Origin: Anaerolineaceae bacterium | Lineage (GTDB): Bacteria > Chloroflexota > Anaerolineae > Anaerolineales > Anaerolineaceae | Reading direction: 5' to 3' | NCBI GenBank assembly: GCA_012797695.1 | Contig: JAAZOQ010000009.1 | Coordinates: 1 to 51,930, forward strand | DNA length: 51,930 nucleotides | Part shown: positions 32,554-41,500 of the stretch, piece after piece | How positions within the stretch are numbered: position 1 is the first letter of the stretch | How the letters are laid out: every line of letters starts with the position of its first letter | Position numbers and translations under genes: made by a program | The notes under the pieces: generated by a model | The model's database searches: none | Told to the model about the DNA's origin: nothing | The model's input: the letters and a program-made list of their open reading frames with translations, nothing else

Positions 32554-33236
32554 AAAAACTCTTTTCCGCGCTTTCGATTCTGGTAACTCTGATGATCCCC
32601 TTCTTATTGATGATGGGGGCCATCCGCATCCTTCTAAATCCATTCTATCTGGATTACGAATACAACCTGTCCAACTTCCCGGCAGACCCCTTTGGGTTTA
32701 CCACCGCTGACCGCCTGCATTGGGGCAAGATTTCTCTCGATTATCTGACCAACGATCAGGGCATTGAATTCCTGGGTGACCTTAAATTCGCCGATGGCAC
32801 TTCTTTCTACAATGAGCGCGAATTAAGCCACATGCACGACGTCAAAGATCTCATCCAGACCACTTTGAAGATCTGGTACGCCTGTCTGGCGGCCTTCCTG
32901 CTTTTACTGATCTGGAGTTACGTCCAGAAATGGTCCGAGGTTTTCTGGCGCGGAGTGGCCCGCGGTGGTCTGTTGACCGTTGCCATCATTATTCTGGTGC
33001 TCCTGGGCACAGTCATCAATTTTGATACCCTCTTCCGTGATTTTCACGCAATCTTCTTCACCGGAGATACCTGGCTCTTTTACGTTAATGATTCCCTCAT
33101 CCGTCTCTTCCCTGAAAAGCTCTGGTCAGATGCGTTCACCTTTATGGGCATCTTTACCCTCACAGGCGCCATCATTCTGGGTTTTGGCGGTCTGCGCGGC
33201 GCACACAATCTCATCTTCGAACATCGCAAGAAATAG
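32550..33236 (+). CDS. DUF1461 (TIGR01906) integral membrane protein
   Basis: A 228-aa membrane protein with four predicted TM helices and the family signature of a long external loop after TM1 (YLDYEYNLSNFPADPFGFTTADRLHW, then LSHMHDVKDLI before TM2). The family is best known from lactobacilli and related bacteria; function is unknown. The start codon is GTG 32550, overlapping the stop of the spermidine-synthase-like gene, so the two are translationally coupled. A linked membrane or lipid role is possible. Confidence 0.82.
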   Translation: MKKLFSALSILVTLMIPFLLMMGAIRILLNPFYLDYEYNLSNFPADPFGFTTADRLHWGKISLDYLTNDQGIEFLGDLKFADGTSFYNERELSHMHDVKDLIQTTLKIWYACLAAFLLLLIWSYVQKWSEVFWRGVARGGLLTVAIIILVLLGTVINFDTLFRDFHAIFFTGDTWLFYVNDSLIRLFPEKLWSDAFTFMGIFTLTGAIILGFGGLRGAHNLIFEHRKK

Positions 33237-33243
33237 CGACAAA

Positions 33244-33274
33244 AAACCGGCTCTTCCGAGCCGGTTTGCTTTTT
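33244..33274. terminator. Bidirectional rho-independent terminator
   Basis: AAACCGGCTC / GAGCCGGTTT stem with a TTCC loop. Plus strand: followed by GCTTTTTT; minus strand: followed by GGTTTTTTG within the stem. It ends the DUF1461 unit and gpmA. Confidence 0.85.
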
Positions 33275-33288
33275 TACGTGGTTAGGGT

Positions 33289-34035
33289 TTACTTGGCTTT
33301 GCCCTGATTGGCAACCGCCTCAGCAGCCTTTTTGATCTCATCCGCGTCGCCCAGATAGTAGTGACGAATCGGTTTCAACTGGTCATCCAATTCATACACC
33401 AGCGGCACGCCGGTAGGAATGTTCAGTTCCACGATCTCATCGTCTGAGACGTTATCCAGATATTTGACCAGCGAACGCAGGCTATTGCCATGAGCCACGA
33501 TCAACACGCGCTGACCGGACTGGATCGCCGGGGCAACTGTCTCATGCCAGAACGGCAAAAAGCGGGCCACGGTATCCTTCAAACACTCCGTAACGGGTAA
33601 TTCATCCGCCGTGAGGTCATGATAGCGACGATCATGGCCTGGGAAACGCTCATCTTCTTTGGTCAGGGCCGGGGGCTGTACATCATAGCTGCGCCGCCAG
33701 ATGTGCACCTGCTCATCCCCATACTTCTTGGCCGTCTCAGCCTTGTTCAGGCCTTGCAGCGCGCCATAATGGCGTTCATTCAAGCGCCACGATTTCACCA
33801 TCGGGATCCACAGCAAATCCATTTCATCCAGTGCCAGGAACATGGTACGGATCGCGCGTTTGAGAACAGAAGTATAGGTAATGTCGAATTCAAAACCAGC
33901 TTCTTTCATCAGACGGCCAGCTTTTTGGGCTTCGGCCTTTCCCTTTTCAGAAAGATCGACGTCCGTCCAACCGGTGAAACGATTTTCTTTATTCCAATCA
34001 CTTTCGCCATGTCGCAGCAGAACCAGTTTATACAT
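33289..34035 (-). CDS. gpmA: 2,3-bisphosphoglycerate-dependent phosphoglycerate mutase
   Basis: A 248-aa histidine phosphatase-fold enzyme that interconverts 3- and 2-phosphoglycerate in glycolysis. It begins [21 protein letters not shown] with the phosphorylated histidine in RHGES. Further motifs are [24 protein letters not shown], and the second catalytic histidine in [16 protein letters not shown] choose ATG 34035 over an in-frame TTG at 34041, because AAGGAG is 7 nt upstream of the ATG. Length is the normal ~250 aa. Confidence 0.95.
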   Translation of the reverse strand: MYKLVLLRHGESDWNKENRFTGWTDVDLSEKGKAEAQKAGRLMKEAGFEFDITYTSVLKRAIRTMFLALDEMDLLWIPMVKSWRLNERHYGALQGLNKAETAKKYGDEQVHIWRRSYDVQPPALTKEDERFPGHDRRYHDLTADELPVTECLKDTVARFLPFWHETVAPAIQSGQRVLIVAHGNSLRSLVKYLDNVSDDEIVELNIPTGVPLVYELDDQLKPIRHYYLGDADEIKKAAEAVANQGKAK

Positions 34036-34058
34036 GGGCAAACTCCTTACCGCTTGAT

Positions 34059-34064
34059 ATTTTA
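34059..34064 (-). promoter_or_regulatory. -10 box of gpmA
   Basis: TAAAAT on the minus strand preceded by TG, about 23 nt before ATG 34035, with AAGGAG in the leader. Confidence 0.45.
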
Positions 34065-34068
34065 CAAG

Positions 34069-34097
34069 AGTAGCGCAAGAGAATCTCTTGCGCTACT
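34069..34097 (-). terminator. Perfect 13-bp hairpin between the ABC ATPase and gpmA
   Basis: AGTAGCGCAAGAG and CTCTTGCGCTACT with a 3-nt AAT loop. It lies 26-54 nt past the ABC-ATPase stop and overlaps the promoter region of gpmA. The U-tract is weak (CTTGT), so it may terminate inefficiently or act as an RNA-stabilising hairpin. Confidence 0.55.
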
Positions 34098-34123
34098 TCT
34101 CACTTACTGAATTATATACCGTT

Positions 34124-35236
34124 CTAACGAATCGCGACCGGGTTATCCGGGTTGTCGGACGGATCGAAGATATGGAAGTTATCCATATTGAAGAGCATGT
34201 TCACCTTTTCGCCGATCTTGTAGCGGCTGCGAGGATCAACACGAGCAACGAAGTTGTTGCCGCCGTTCATCAGGTAAACATAGATTTCATTGCCCATCAA
34301 CTCGGTCACATCCACTGTGGCTTCGACAGTCTCTCCATGAATGTTGGCGGGGGCGAAATCCGGGTTGTGGATATCATCCGGGCGGATACCGAAGATCACA
34401 TCGTGGCCTACCAGATTAGCGTAGGTGCCCGTGTATTCTTTCGGCAGCTTGACGGTCATCGTGCCATTATCGACATACAGATTCTCACCGGATTTGGTGA
34501 CCTTCATGGGGAAGAAGTTCATTGCCGGGGAACCAATGAAACCAGCTACGAACATATTGGCGGGTTTATCATACAGGTTCTGCGGAGTATCCAGTTGCTG
34601 CAAAACACCTTTGTTCATGACTGCGATACGGGTAGCCATGGTCATGGCTTCGGTCTGATCGTGGGTCACGTAAATGAAAGTGGTCTGCAGACGATTATGA
34701 ATCTTGCTGATTTCAGCACGGGTTTGCACGCGCAGTTTGGCATCCAGGTTGGAAAGAGGCTCATCGAAGAGGAATACTTTTGGCTCGCGAACAATGGCGC
34801 GACCTACAGCCACACGCTGACGCTGACCACCTGAAAGTTCACGTGGTTTGCGTTTGAGTAAGGCTTCGATGCCCAACATCTGGGCAGCTTCTTCGACGCG
34901 TTTCTGGATTTGCGCCTTTGGAATATGACGTAATTTCAGGCCGAAGGCCATATTATCGAAAACGGTCATGTGCGGATACAAAGCGTAAGATTGGAATACC
35001 ATAGCAATATCGCGATCTTTCGGAGCGACATCATTCACAATGCGGTCGCCAATGATCACGTTACCACTACTCACCTCTTCCAAACCTGCCAGGCAGCGCA
35101 GTGCGGTGGTTTTACCGCAGCCAGAAGGACCAACCAACACCAAGAACTCTTTATCCTCGATCTTGATGTTGAGATCATTGATTGCAGTAAAATCGTTGAA
35201 TTTCTTTACAACATGTTCATATGTTACACCAGCCAT
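34124..35236 (-). CDS. ABC sugar-importer ATPase of the MsmX/UgpC type, orphan
   Basis: A 370-aa ABC ATPase. It has the Walker A GPSGCGKT, Q-loop, signature LSGGQRQRV, Walker B VFLFDEPLSNLD and the H-loop in VTHDQTEAMTM. A C-terminal TOBE-type regulatory domain (about 235-370) with FGIRPDDI is present, as in MalK/UgpC/MsmX. Such ATPases power carbohydrate (CUT1) importers. No permease or binding-protein gene is adjacent, so it probably serves several transporters encoded elsewhere. ATG 35236 is chosen because AGGAGGAATTA lies right before it. Confidence 0.9.
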   Translation of the reverse strand: MAGVTYEHVVKKFNDFTAINDLNIKIEDKEFLVLVGPSGCGKTTALRCLAGLEEVSSGNVIIGDRIVNDVAPKDRDIAMVFQSYALYPHMTVFDNMAFGLKLRHIPKAQIQKRVEEAAQMLGIEALLKRKPRELSGGQRQRVAVGRAIVREPKVFLFDEPLSNLDAKLRVQTRAEISKIHNRLQTTFIYVTHDQTEAMTMATRIAVMNKGVLQQLDTPQNLYDKPANMFVAGFIGSPAMNFFPMKVTKSGENLYVDNGTMTVKLPKEYTGTYANLVGHDVIFGIRPDDIHNPDFAPANIHGETVEATVDVTELMGNEIYVYLMNGGNNFVARVDPRSRYKIGEKVNMLFNMDNFHIFDPSDNPDNPVAIR

Positions 35237-35270
35237 TAATTCCTCCTTCCGGAACGAGTATAGTGAACTC

Positions 35271-35276
35271 ATTATA
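35271..35276 (-). promoter_or_regulatory. -10 box of the MsmX-like ATPase gene
   Basis: TATAAT on the minus strand, leader of about 30 nt containing AGGAGG. Confidence 0.5.
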
Positions 35277-35351
35277 AGTCAGAATGAATTATTTTTACAA
35301 GTCAATGGCGGTCATCTTTCTGCCATAAAACGGCCATTTTTCTCTGGAGAA

Positions 35352-35380
35352 TTGGTTTCTGAGACAATCTATGATAGAAT
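35352..35380 (+). promoter_or_regulatory. -35/-10 promoter of mutM
   Basis: TTGGTT (35352-35357), 17-nt spacer, then TAGAAT (35375-35380) preceded by TGA. It is one of the few sites here with a recognisable -35 element. Confidence 0.55.
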
Positions 35381-35405
35381 ATTTGTGCCATCAGCGGAGG
35401 AAAAT

Positions 35406-36218
35406 ATGCCCGAAGTACCCGAGATTGCTTCCCGTTGTGCTGAGATGAACCAGGCCTTGCCCGGGAAATACATCCGTGCGCTCGAAATCAAACAGCCGAA
35501 ATGTTTGAATATTCCTGTGGAACTGTTCCAGACGCGCATCGCTGGAGCAATGATCGAAACGGTCTCCTATCATGGCAAATGGTTGCTCATCTGCACTTCT
35601 CGGGGCTGGATCTTGCTCAATTTGGGCATGGGCGGCGAAATTCTGCTCACCAATCGTCAGAATTTGCCGTCAAAATTTCGTGCCATCATTGATTTTTCCG
35701 ATGACTCCGCACTGGTCATTAATTTTTGGTGGTTTGGGTACCTCCATTACGCCGAAATGGATGCCCTCGCTCAGCATGAGATGACCGCCAAGTTAGGCCC
35801 AAATATTTTGGACCTGTCTGAAGAGGCCTTTTCTGAACGTTTTCGTCAGCAAAAAGGCAAGGTCAAAGCCGTTCTGCTTGATCAAACCCGGTTTGCCGGC
35901 ATTGGGAATGCCTACATCCATGACATTCTCTTCCTGGCTCACCTGCACCCGCTGCGGCCAATAGCTTCGCTCTCTTCAGAAGAAATCCACCAGCTTTATC
36001 AGGCCACTCGCTCTGGATTGTTACCTGCGTTGGCCAAAGGAGGAGCATTCTATGAAACAGATCTCTTTGGGAACAAAGGCCGATTTTTAGCCGAGGATGT
36101 TTTGATCGGTTATCGTGAAGGGCAGCCCTGCCCGCAATGTCAGACGCCAATCATCAAGATCAAAACTGGCAGCACCAGCAGTTTCATCTGTCCGCACTGT
36201 CAGTCTGACACCGTCTGA
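35406..36218 (+). CDS. mutM: Formamidopyrimidine-DNA glycosylase family (Fpg/MutM)
   Basis: A 270-aa base-excision repair enzyme of the Fpg/Nei family. It starts MPEVPEI, supplying the catalytic N-terminal Pro2 and Glu3. The H2TH region (FAGIGNAYIHDILFLAHLHP) and a C-terminal zinc finger of two CxxC pairs (CPQC, CPHC) are present. The loop before the finger reads GGAFYETDLFGNKGRF, which departs from the usual GGTTLRDY of MutM, and LNLGMGGEIL replaces the common HLGMSG, so substrate preference may differ from classical 8-oxoguanine repair. The start at 35406 is fixed by GGAGG and by the need for Pro at position 2. Confidence 0.87.
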   Translation: MPEVPEIASRCAEMNQALPGKYIRALEIKQPKCLNIPVELFQTRIAGAMIETVSYHGKWLLICTSRGWILLNLGMGGEILLTNRQNLPSKFRAIIDFSDDSALVINFWWFGYLHYAEMDALAQHEMTAKLGPNILDLSEEAFSERFRQQKGKVKAVLLDQTRFAGIGNAYIHDILFLAHLHPLRPIASLSSEEIHQLYQATRSGLLPALAKGGAFYETDLFGNKGRFLAEDVLIGYREGQPCPQCQTPIIKIKTGSTSSFICPHCQSDTV

Positions 36219-36256
36219 CCATCGTCCTTGTGATACACAATTGAAGAGAGGTTACC

Positions 36257-38065
36257 TTGAACAGTAAGCTCACTGACGAGCTGGATCTGAAGCAGACCAT
36301 CTCGCCTGATCGCCTGAAAGGGCTGTGGCGCTTAATGGCCGGCTTTCGTGGAGTCTATCTTGGCGCCCTGGCGGCTGTCGGTCTGGCCACAACCGCCAAG
36401 ACGCTCACTTATTTTCTGCTGCGCTATTTCGTCGATAGTTACCTGCTCGAAGCAGTTCATACCTATTCCCTGCCCCTGATTGCAGCCGGCTTCCTTCTGC
36501 TGGCTGCGGGTGAAGGTGGTTTTACTTTCCTCAGCGGCGCTCTGGCAGCCCGGACTTCCGAGGGCATTACCCGGCGTCTGCGCAACTATCTTTATGACCA
36601 CATCCAGCACCTGACCTTTACTTACCATTCCAAGATGCAGACTGGCGAGTTAATCGAGCGCAGTACTTCCGATGTGGATGCAGTGCGCCGCTTCTTCGCC
36701 GATCAGGCGATCAGTATTGGCCGTATCTTTCTGCAGTTCACCATTAACTTTGCCGTGCTCTTGAATTTAAACTGGCGTCTGGCCCTCTACTCTGTTGTCG
36801 TGGTTCCGCTGGTACTGCTGGTATCCATGTGGCTCTTCAAAAAGGTTTCGAAAGCCTACGAAGCCTATCAGGAGCAGGAAGCCGTGCTTTCCACCACCCT
36901 GCAGGAAAACCTGGCTGGTGTACGTGTGGTTAAGGCCTTTTCGCGCCAGGATTACGAGATGGGCAAATTCGAAAAGGATAACTGGGAAAAATTCCTGCGC
37001 GGCAAGAAATTGCTGACCATGAACTCGCTCTTCTGGCCGGCTTCGGATATCCTGTGCGGGCTGCAAATGCTGGCCGGCTATTTGATCGGTGCGCTCATGG
37101 CAATCAACGGCGAGATCAGCCTGGGCACCTACCTGGCTTATGCCGGGCTGGTCGTGTACATCATTTACCCTCTCCGCAACCTGGGCCGCCTGATTGTGCA
37201 GACGTCCAGCGGTCTGGTTTCGTATTCGCGCGTGATGGACATCATCAAAGAGGACCGCGAACCACTGCAGCAAGGGGATTTCCTGCCCAAAGCGGCTCCA
37301 CAGGGCAAACTGGAATTCGCTCAGGTGGGGTTCGAGTATGAGGCAGGTTCCGCCGCGTTGAAAGACATCAGTTTTACCGTTCAACCCGGCGAGGTGATCG
37401 CCCTGTTAGGCTCGACCGGCTCCGGCAAGACCAGTCTGGTCAACCTGCTGCCGCGCTTCTATGAGTACACCTCCGGGCACATCTACCTGGATGGCACTGA
37501 ACTGAATCGTTACCCGCGTCAATATCTGCGTCAAAACATCGGCATCGTGGAACAGGAGCCTTTCCTGTTTTCACGTACCATCCGTGAAAACATCGCCTAC
37601 GGCGTCAATCGTGAAGTCAGTGATGCTGAGATCGAAGCTGCTGCCCGCGCTGCGGCAATCCATGACGTGATCGTCTCTTTCCCTGAAGGGTATCAAACTC
37701 TGGTGGGCGAAAAAGGGGTCACCCTCTCGGGTGGGCAGAAACAACGCGTCACCATTGCCCGTACCATCCTGAAGAACCCGCGCATCCTCATCCTCGACGA
37801 TTCCACTTCGGCGGTGGATACCGAGACCGAGGCAGAAATTCGTGAAGCGCTGCAGAAACTCATGGAAAATCGCACGACTTTTATCATCGCTCACCGCATC
37901 CAATCCATCACCAATGCCGACCAGATCATCGTGCTCGATCAAGGCAGCATCATCCAGCATGGAACTCACGCCGAACTGATGGCCCAGGCGGGCATGTATC
38001 AGCAAATCTACAGCATCCAGACACGCATCGAAGATGAGTTAGAGAAGGAGATTTCAGGTGTCTGA
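36257..38065 (+). CDS. ABC exporter half-transporter, degenerate-Walker-B subunit
   Basis: A 602-aa ABC half-exporter: six TM helices (about 30-320) followed by the ATPase. Walker A GSTGSGKT, signature LSGGQKQRV and Walker B ILILDDSTSAVD are present. The catalytic glutamate position is aspartate (D515), the hallmark of the degenerate site in heterodimeric exporters such as TM287/288 and LmrCD. The H-loop histidine (FIIAHRI) is kept. The start is TTG 36257 after GAGAGG. Its stop overlaps the partner gene by 8 nt. Likely substrate: lipids, drugs or peptides, unknown. Confidence 0.92.
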   Translation: MNSKLTDELDLKQTISPDRLKGLWRLMAGFRGVYLGALAAVGLATTAKTLTYFLLRYFVDSYLLEAVHTYSLPLIAAGFLLLAAGEGGFTFLSGALAARTSEGITRRLRNYLYDHIQHLTFTYHSKMQTGELIERSTSDVDAVRRFFADQAISIGRIFLQFTINFAVLLNLNWRLALYSVVVVPLVLLVSMWLFKKVSKAYEAYQEQEAVLSTTLQENLAGVRVVKAFSRQDYEMGKFEKDNWEKFLRGKKLLTMNSLFWPASDILCGLQMLAGYLIGALMAINGEISLGTYLAYAGLVVYIIYPLRNLGRLIVQTSSGLVSYSRVMDIIKEDREPLQQGDFLPKAAPQGKLEFAQVGFEYEAGSAALKDISFTVQPGEVIALLGSTGSGKTSLVNLLPRFYEYTSGHIYLDGTELNRYPRQYLRQNIGIVEQEPFLFSRTIRENIAYGVNREVSDAEIEAAARAAAIHDVIVSFPEGYQTLVGEKGVTLSGGQKQRVTIARTILKNPRILILDDSTSAVDTETEAEIREALQKLMENRTTFIIAHRIQSITNADQIIVLDQGSIIQHGTHAELMAQAGMYQQIYSIQTRIEDELEKEISGV

Positions 38066-39887
38066 TCAATATTTCGAAGAAGAAGAATTTCAATCCCATT
38101 TCGACGGACGAACTTTCCGGCGTATTCTGGGGTTAACGGTACCGCACCTCAAATGGGTGATCGGCTTCCTCATCACCATCGCAGTGGTGGCCATGATGGA
38201 TTCGATCTTCACTTATCTCAGTAAATTGATGATCGATCAGGGTATTGTTGCCAAGAATGCCCCTTACCTGGTGCATATCGTCATCCTCTACGCTTCGCTG
38301 GTCATCGTTCAGGCCATCGGTGTCTTTTCATTCATCTACCTGGCCGGGATTCTGGGTGAGCGCATCCGCTATGACCTGCGCAAAAGCATGTTCAACCACC
38401 TGCAGGCCTTGTCGCTGAATTACTACAGCAAGACACCGGTTGGCTGGATCATGGCCCGCGTCACTTCAGACTCAGAACGAGTGGCCGATCTGGTCACCTG
38501 GGGAGCCGTTGATTCCACCTGGGGCATAATGAGCATCTTTACCTCGATGATCTTCATGTTCACCATCAACTGGAAACTGGCCCTGATCGTGCTGGTGCTG
38601 CTGCCGATCCTGTTTGTGATCGCCGTCGAATTCCGCAAACGCATCCTGTCAGAATACCGCCGGGTGCGCAAAATGAACTCCAAGATCGTCGGCTCGTTCA
38701 ACGAGAACATTACCGGCGTACGCGTCATCAAAGCTCTGGGTCGTGAAAAGACCAATCTGGCCGAATTCAAGACCATCACTGATGGAATGTACCAGTCTTC
38801 TTATCGGGCTGCCTGGTGGAGTGCGCTTTTCCTGCCCACCGTGCAGATCGTTTCAGCAATGGCCGTTGGGGCCACCGTCTGGTACGGCGGTTTTCAAGCA
38901 CAAATGGGTTCGATGACCATCGGTGACATTCAGGCCTTCGTCTCGTACATCACCTTCATGATGTGGCCGATTCAAGACTTGGCGCGGGTGTTCTCCGAGA
39001 TTCAACTGGCGATTGCGTCTGCCGAGCGAATGTTCTCCCTGATCGACTCACAGCCAGCCGTGGCTGACCGCCCCAACGCTTTTGATCCCGGCACCATCCG
39101 CGGGGATATTTCTTTCCAGCACGTCAACTTCGCTTACGAAGATGATGAGCCGGTCCTCACAGATTTCTCTCTTGAGGTCAAACGCGGAGAGACCATTGCT
39201 CTGGTGGGCCCCACTGGCGGCGGCAAATCGACCATCGTCAACCTGCTCTGCCGCTTCTACGAGCCAGTCTCGGGCAAGATCACCATCGGTGGCCACGATT
39301 ACCTGGAGTATTCGCTGCAGGCCATCCAATCGCGAATCGGCGTCGTTTTGCAGACCCCACACCTCTTTTCCGGGTCAATCCGCGAAAATATCCGCTACGG
39401 GCGCCTCGGCGCCACAGATGCCGAGATCGAGGAAGCTACCCGATTGGTGGGTGCCTACGACTTCATCATGCGCTTCCCGAACCAGTTCGAAGAAGAGGTC
39501 GGCGAAGGCGGCAACCTGCTTTCGGTAGGTCAGAAGCAGTTGATCAGTCTGGCCCGTGCCATTCTGGCTGACCCCGAGATCTTTGTAATGGACGAAGCCA
39601 CCAGCAGCGTGGATACCCTGACCGAAGCCCTGATCCAGAAAGGCATGGAGCCCCTGCTCAAGCGCTGTACCAGCTTCATCATCGCTCACCGCCTCTCGAC
39701 CATCCGCAAAGCAGACCGCATTCTGGTCATCGAAAACGGGCACATCGCTGAGATCGGTACTCACGCCGAGTTGCTCAAACAGCGCGGAAAATACTTCAAG
39801 CTGTACACCCAGCAATTCCGCGAACAGATGGAAGTCACTTACAATCCTTTTGGTTCTGAAAACGCTTCGGCTTCACAGCCAGGTTGA
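38058..39887 (+). CDS. ABC exporter half-transporter, catalytic-Walker-B subunit
   Basis: A 609-aa ABC half-exporter, the partner of the preceding gene. The six-TM domain (about 30-330) is followed by Walker A GPTGGGKS, an altered signature LLSVGQKQ (canonical LSGGQ), Walker B IFVMDEATSSVD with the catalytic Glu513, and the H-loop AHRLSTI. The standard glutamate here plus the altered signature complement the degenerate subunit: one composite site is canonical and one is degenerate. The start is GTG 38058, overlapping the previous gene by 8 nt. A strong terminator follows. Confidence 0.92.
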   Translation: MSDQYFEEEEFQSHFDGRTFRRILGLTVPHLKWVIGFLITIAVVAMMDSIFTYLSKLMIDQGIVAKNAPYLVHIVILYASLVIVQAIGVFSFIYLAGILGERIRYDLRKSMFNHLQALSLNYYSKTPVGWIMARVTSDSERVADLVTWGAVDSTWGIMSIFTSMIFMFTINWKLALIVLVLLPILFVIAVEFRKRILSEYRRVRKMNSKIVGSFNENITGVRVIKALGREKTNLAEFKTITDGMYQSSYRAAWWSALFLPTVQIVSAMAVGATVWYGGFQAQMGSMTIGDIQAFVSYITFMMWPIQDLARVFSEIQLAIASAERMFSLIDSQPAVADRPNAFDPGTIRGDISFQHVNFAYEDDEPVLTDFSLEVKRGETIALVGPTGGGKSTIVNLLCRFYEPVSGKITIGGHDYLEYSLQAIQSRIGVVLQTPHLFSGSIRENIRYGRLGATDAEIEEATRLVGAYDFIMRFPNQFEEEVGEGGNLLSVGQKQLISLARAILADPEIFVMDEATSSVDTLTEALIQKGMEPLLKRCTSFIIAHRLSTIRKADRILVIENGHIAEIGTHAELLKQRGKYFKLYTQQFREQMEVTYNPFGSENASASQPG

Positions 39888-39905
39888 TTTTTCTGACCCA
39901 TGACA

Positions 39906-39941
39906 AAAAAACTCCAGTTCAATTATGAACTGGAGTTTTTT
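39906..39941. terminator. Bidirectional terminator after the ABC exporter and phoU
   Basis: A perfect 15-bp stem (AAAAAACTCCAGTTC / GAACTGGAGTTTTTT) with a 6-nt loop and a U-tract in both directions. Confidence 0.9.
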
Positions 39942-39953
39942 CTATGAAAGAGA

Positions 39954-40655
39954 TTATTGCGGCTTGCTTTCGGATTCGATCTCGTGCATTTCGCCGGTGG
40001 CGCTAAAAATGGTCCGCTCACAAATGTTGGTCACCCGGTCGGCTACCCGTTCCAGGTTATGAGCCACCCACAACAGCCAGTTAGCCCGCTGAATCGATTT
40101 CGGGTCCTGGATGATGAGCACCATCAACTCACGATAGATCTGATCGTACAGTGCATCGATTTCGTCATCCTGCTGCGGAATACGCCGGGCTTCCTCGACA
40201 TCCTCGTTGATAAAAGCGGTTAAGGCCCGGTGCAGCATGTCGGTCCCCTTCACGGCCATGCGGGGAATATCTACCAGCGGCTTCAGCAAAGGTTCGTTGT
40301 TCATGCGGATATTGATCGTGGCAATCCCTTTGGCATAATCGCCCATGCGCTCCAGCTCGCCTGAAATTTCCAGGATCGAGGCCAGCAGGCGCAGATCGTG
40401 AGCCATCGGCTGCTGTGTAGCAATGGCAATCATGACTTTCTCTTCGATGGCGTAACGTTTTTTGTTGACTTCCTGATCGGTAGCAATAATCTTGTTCGAC
40501 AGATCGATATCCCGTTTCTTCAAAGCGTCCACTGAGCCCAGAATTTGCTGTTCGACCATGCTGCCCAGATAGAGCAGCTCATCACGCAGTTCCTGCAACT
40601 CAATTTCGAGGGTCCGCCTTACGGACTGGTGTTGTTCTTGAGACTCGTTTTCCAT
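39954..40655 (-). CDS. phoU: Phosphate transport regulator PhoU
   Basis: A 233-aa PhoU protein of two helical-bundle repeats: E/DxxxD-type metal-binding motifs appear in the first (IIATDQEVNKKRYAIEEK) and second (DDEIDALYDQIYRELM) halves, and AHDLRLLASILEISGELERMGDYAKGI is highly typical. PhoU links the Pst transporter to the PhoR sensor and represses the Pho regulon under high phosphate. It is the last gene of the pstSCAB-phoU operon, 18 nt downstream of pstB. Confidence 0.95.
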   Translation of the reverse strand: MENESQEQHQSVRRTLEIELQELRDELLYLGSMVEQQILGSVDALKKRDIDLSNKIIATDQEVNKKRYAIEEKVMIAIATQQPMAHDLRLLASILEISGELERMGDYAKGIATINIRMNNEPLLKPLVDIPRMAVKGTDMLHRALTAFINEDVEEARRIPQQDDEIDALYDQIYRELMVLIIQDPKSIQRANWLLWVAHNLERVADRVTNICERTIFSATGEMHEIESESKPQ

Positions 40656-40673
40656 AATTTCTCTCCAATCGGA

Positions 40674-41498
40674 TTAGCCGAAGCGTCCAGTTACATAATC
40701 TTCGGTACGCTTATCCTGAGGACGCGTGAAGATAATGTTGGTTGAATTATACTCAATCAGCCGCCCAGAGCGAGCCTCATCGATCATCATCATGGCCGTA
40801 TAATCTGAAACACGCGCAGCCTGCTGCATATTGTGGGTCACAATGATGATAGTGTAATCCTTGGCCAGGTCGTGCATCAGCTCTTCGATGCGCAGGGTGG
40901 AAATTGGGTCCAGCGCCGAGGCCGGTTCATCCATCAGAATGACTTCCGGCTGCACCGCCAGAGCGCGTGCAATGCACAAGCGCTGCTGCTGCCCGCCCGA
41001 GAGTGACATACCCGATTGATGCAGTTTATCCTTCACCTCATCCCAGAGTGCTGCCTGGCGCAAACTGCTCTCGACGATCCCATCCAGAATGCCGCGCTGA
41101 TGAACGCCATAAAGCTTGGGTCCATAGGTGACATTATCGTAGATGCTCTTGGGGAACGGATTGGGCCGCTGAAATACCATGCCAATGCGCCGACGCACGT
41201 CTACCACATCGATTTTCTTCCCATAGATATTATCGCCATCCAGGTTGATCTCTCCCTCAATACGCGCGCTGGGGGTCAGATCATTCATCCGATTGAAAGA
41301 GCGCAGCAGGGTCGATTTACCGCAGCCCGAAGGGCCAATGATAGCGGTGATTTTCTTCTCGCGGATTTCCATGTTGATATCGGTGAGCGCGCGAAACTTG
41401 CCATAAAAGACGGAAAGTTGACTGGCACTCATTTTGATTGCTGCGGTTTCCGCCACCATCTCTTCTTCATTTTCTTTAACAGCGATGTTCATGACCAT
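40674..41498 (-). CDS. pstB: Phosphate ABC transporter ATPase PstB
   Basis: A 274-aa ABC ATPase for phosphate import. Walker A GPSGCGKS, signature LSGGQQQRL, Walker [14 protein letters not shown] and H-loop IVTHNMQQA match PstB; the [21 protein letters not shown]-loop region is diagnostic. I choose ATG 41498 (2 nt past the pstA stop, after GAGGATAG) rather than the longer in-frame extension to 41597, which would overlap pstA. The N-terminal ~30 residues are an acidic extension beyond the usual ~250 aa. Confidence 0.95.
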   Translation of the reverse strand: MVMNIAVKENEEEMVAETAAIKMSASQLSVFYGKFRALTDINMEIREKKITAIIGPSGCGKSTLLRSFNRMNDLTPSARIEGEINLDGDNIYGKKIDVVDVRRRIGMVFQRPNPFPKSIYDNVTYGPKLYGVHQRGILDGIVESSLRQAALWDEVKDKLHQSGMSLSGGQQQRLCIARALAVQPEVILMDEPASALDPISTLRIEELMHDLAKDYTIIIVTHNMQQAARVSDYTAMMMIDEARSGRLIEYNSTNIIFTRPQDKRTEDYVTGRFG

Positions 41499-41500
41499 AA

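Noticed and set aside
34088-34834. 248-aa plus-strand ORF opposite the MsmX-like ATPase
   Set aside because: Antisense shadow of a gene with all ABC motifs; no ribosome-binding site and no recognisable fold.
35040-35405. N-terminal extension of mutM (start at 35040)
   Set aside because: It overlaps the ATPase gene on the other strand and would remove the obligatory Pro2; ATG 35406 follows GGAGG and starts MPEVPEI.
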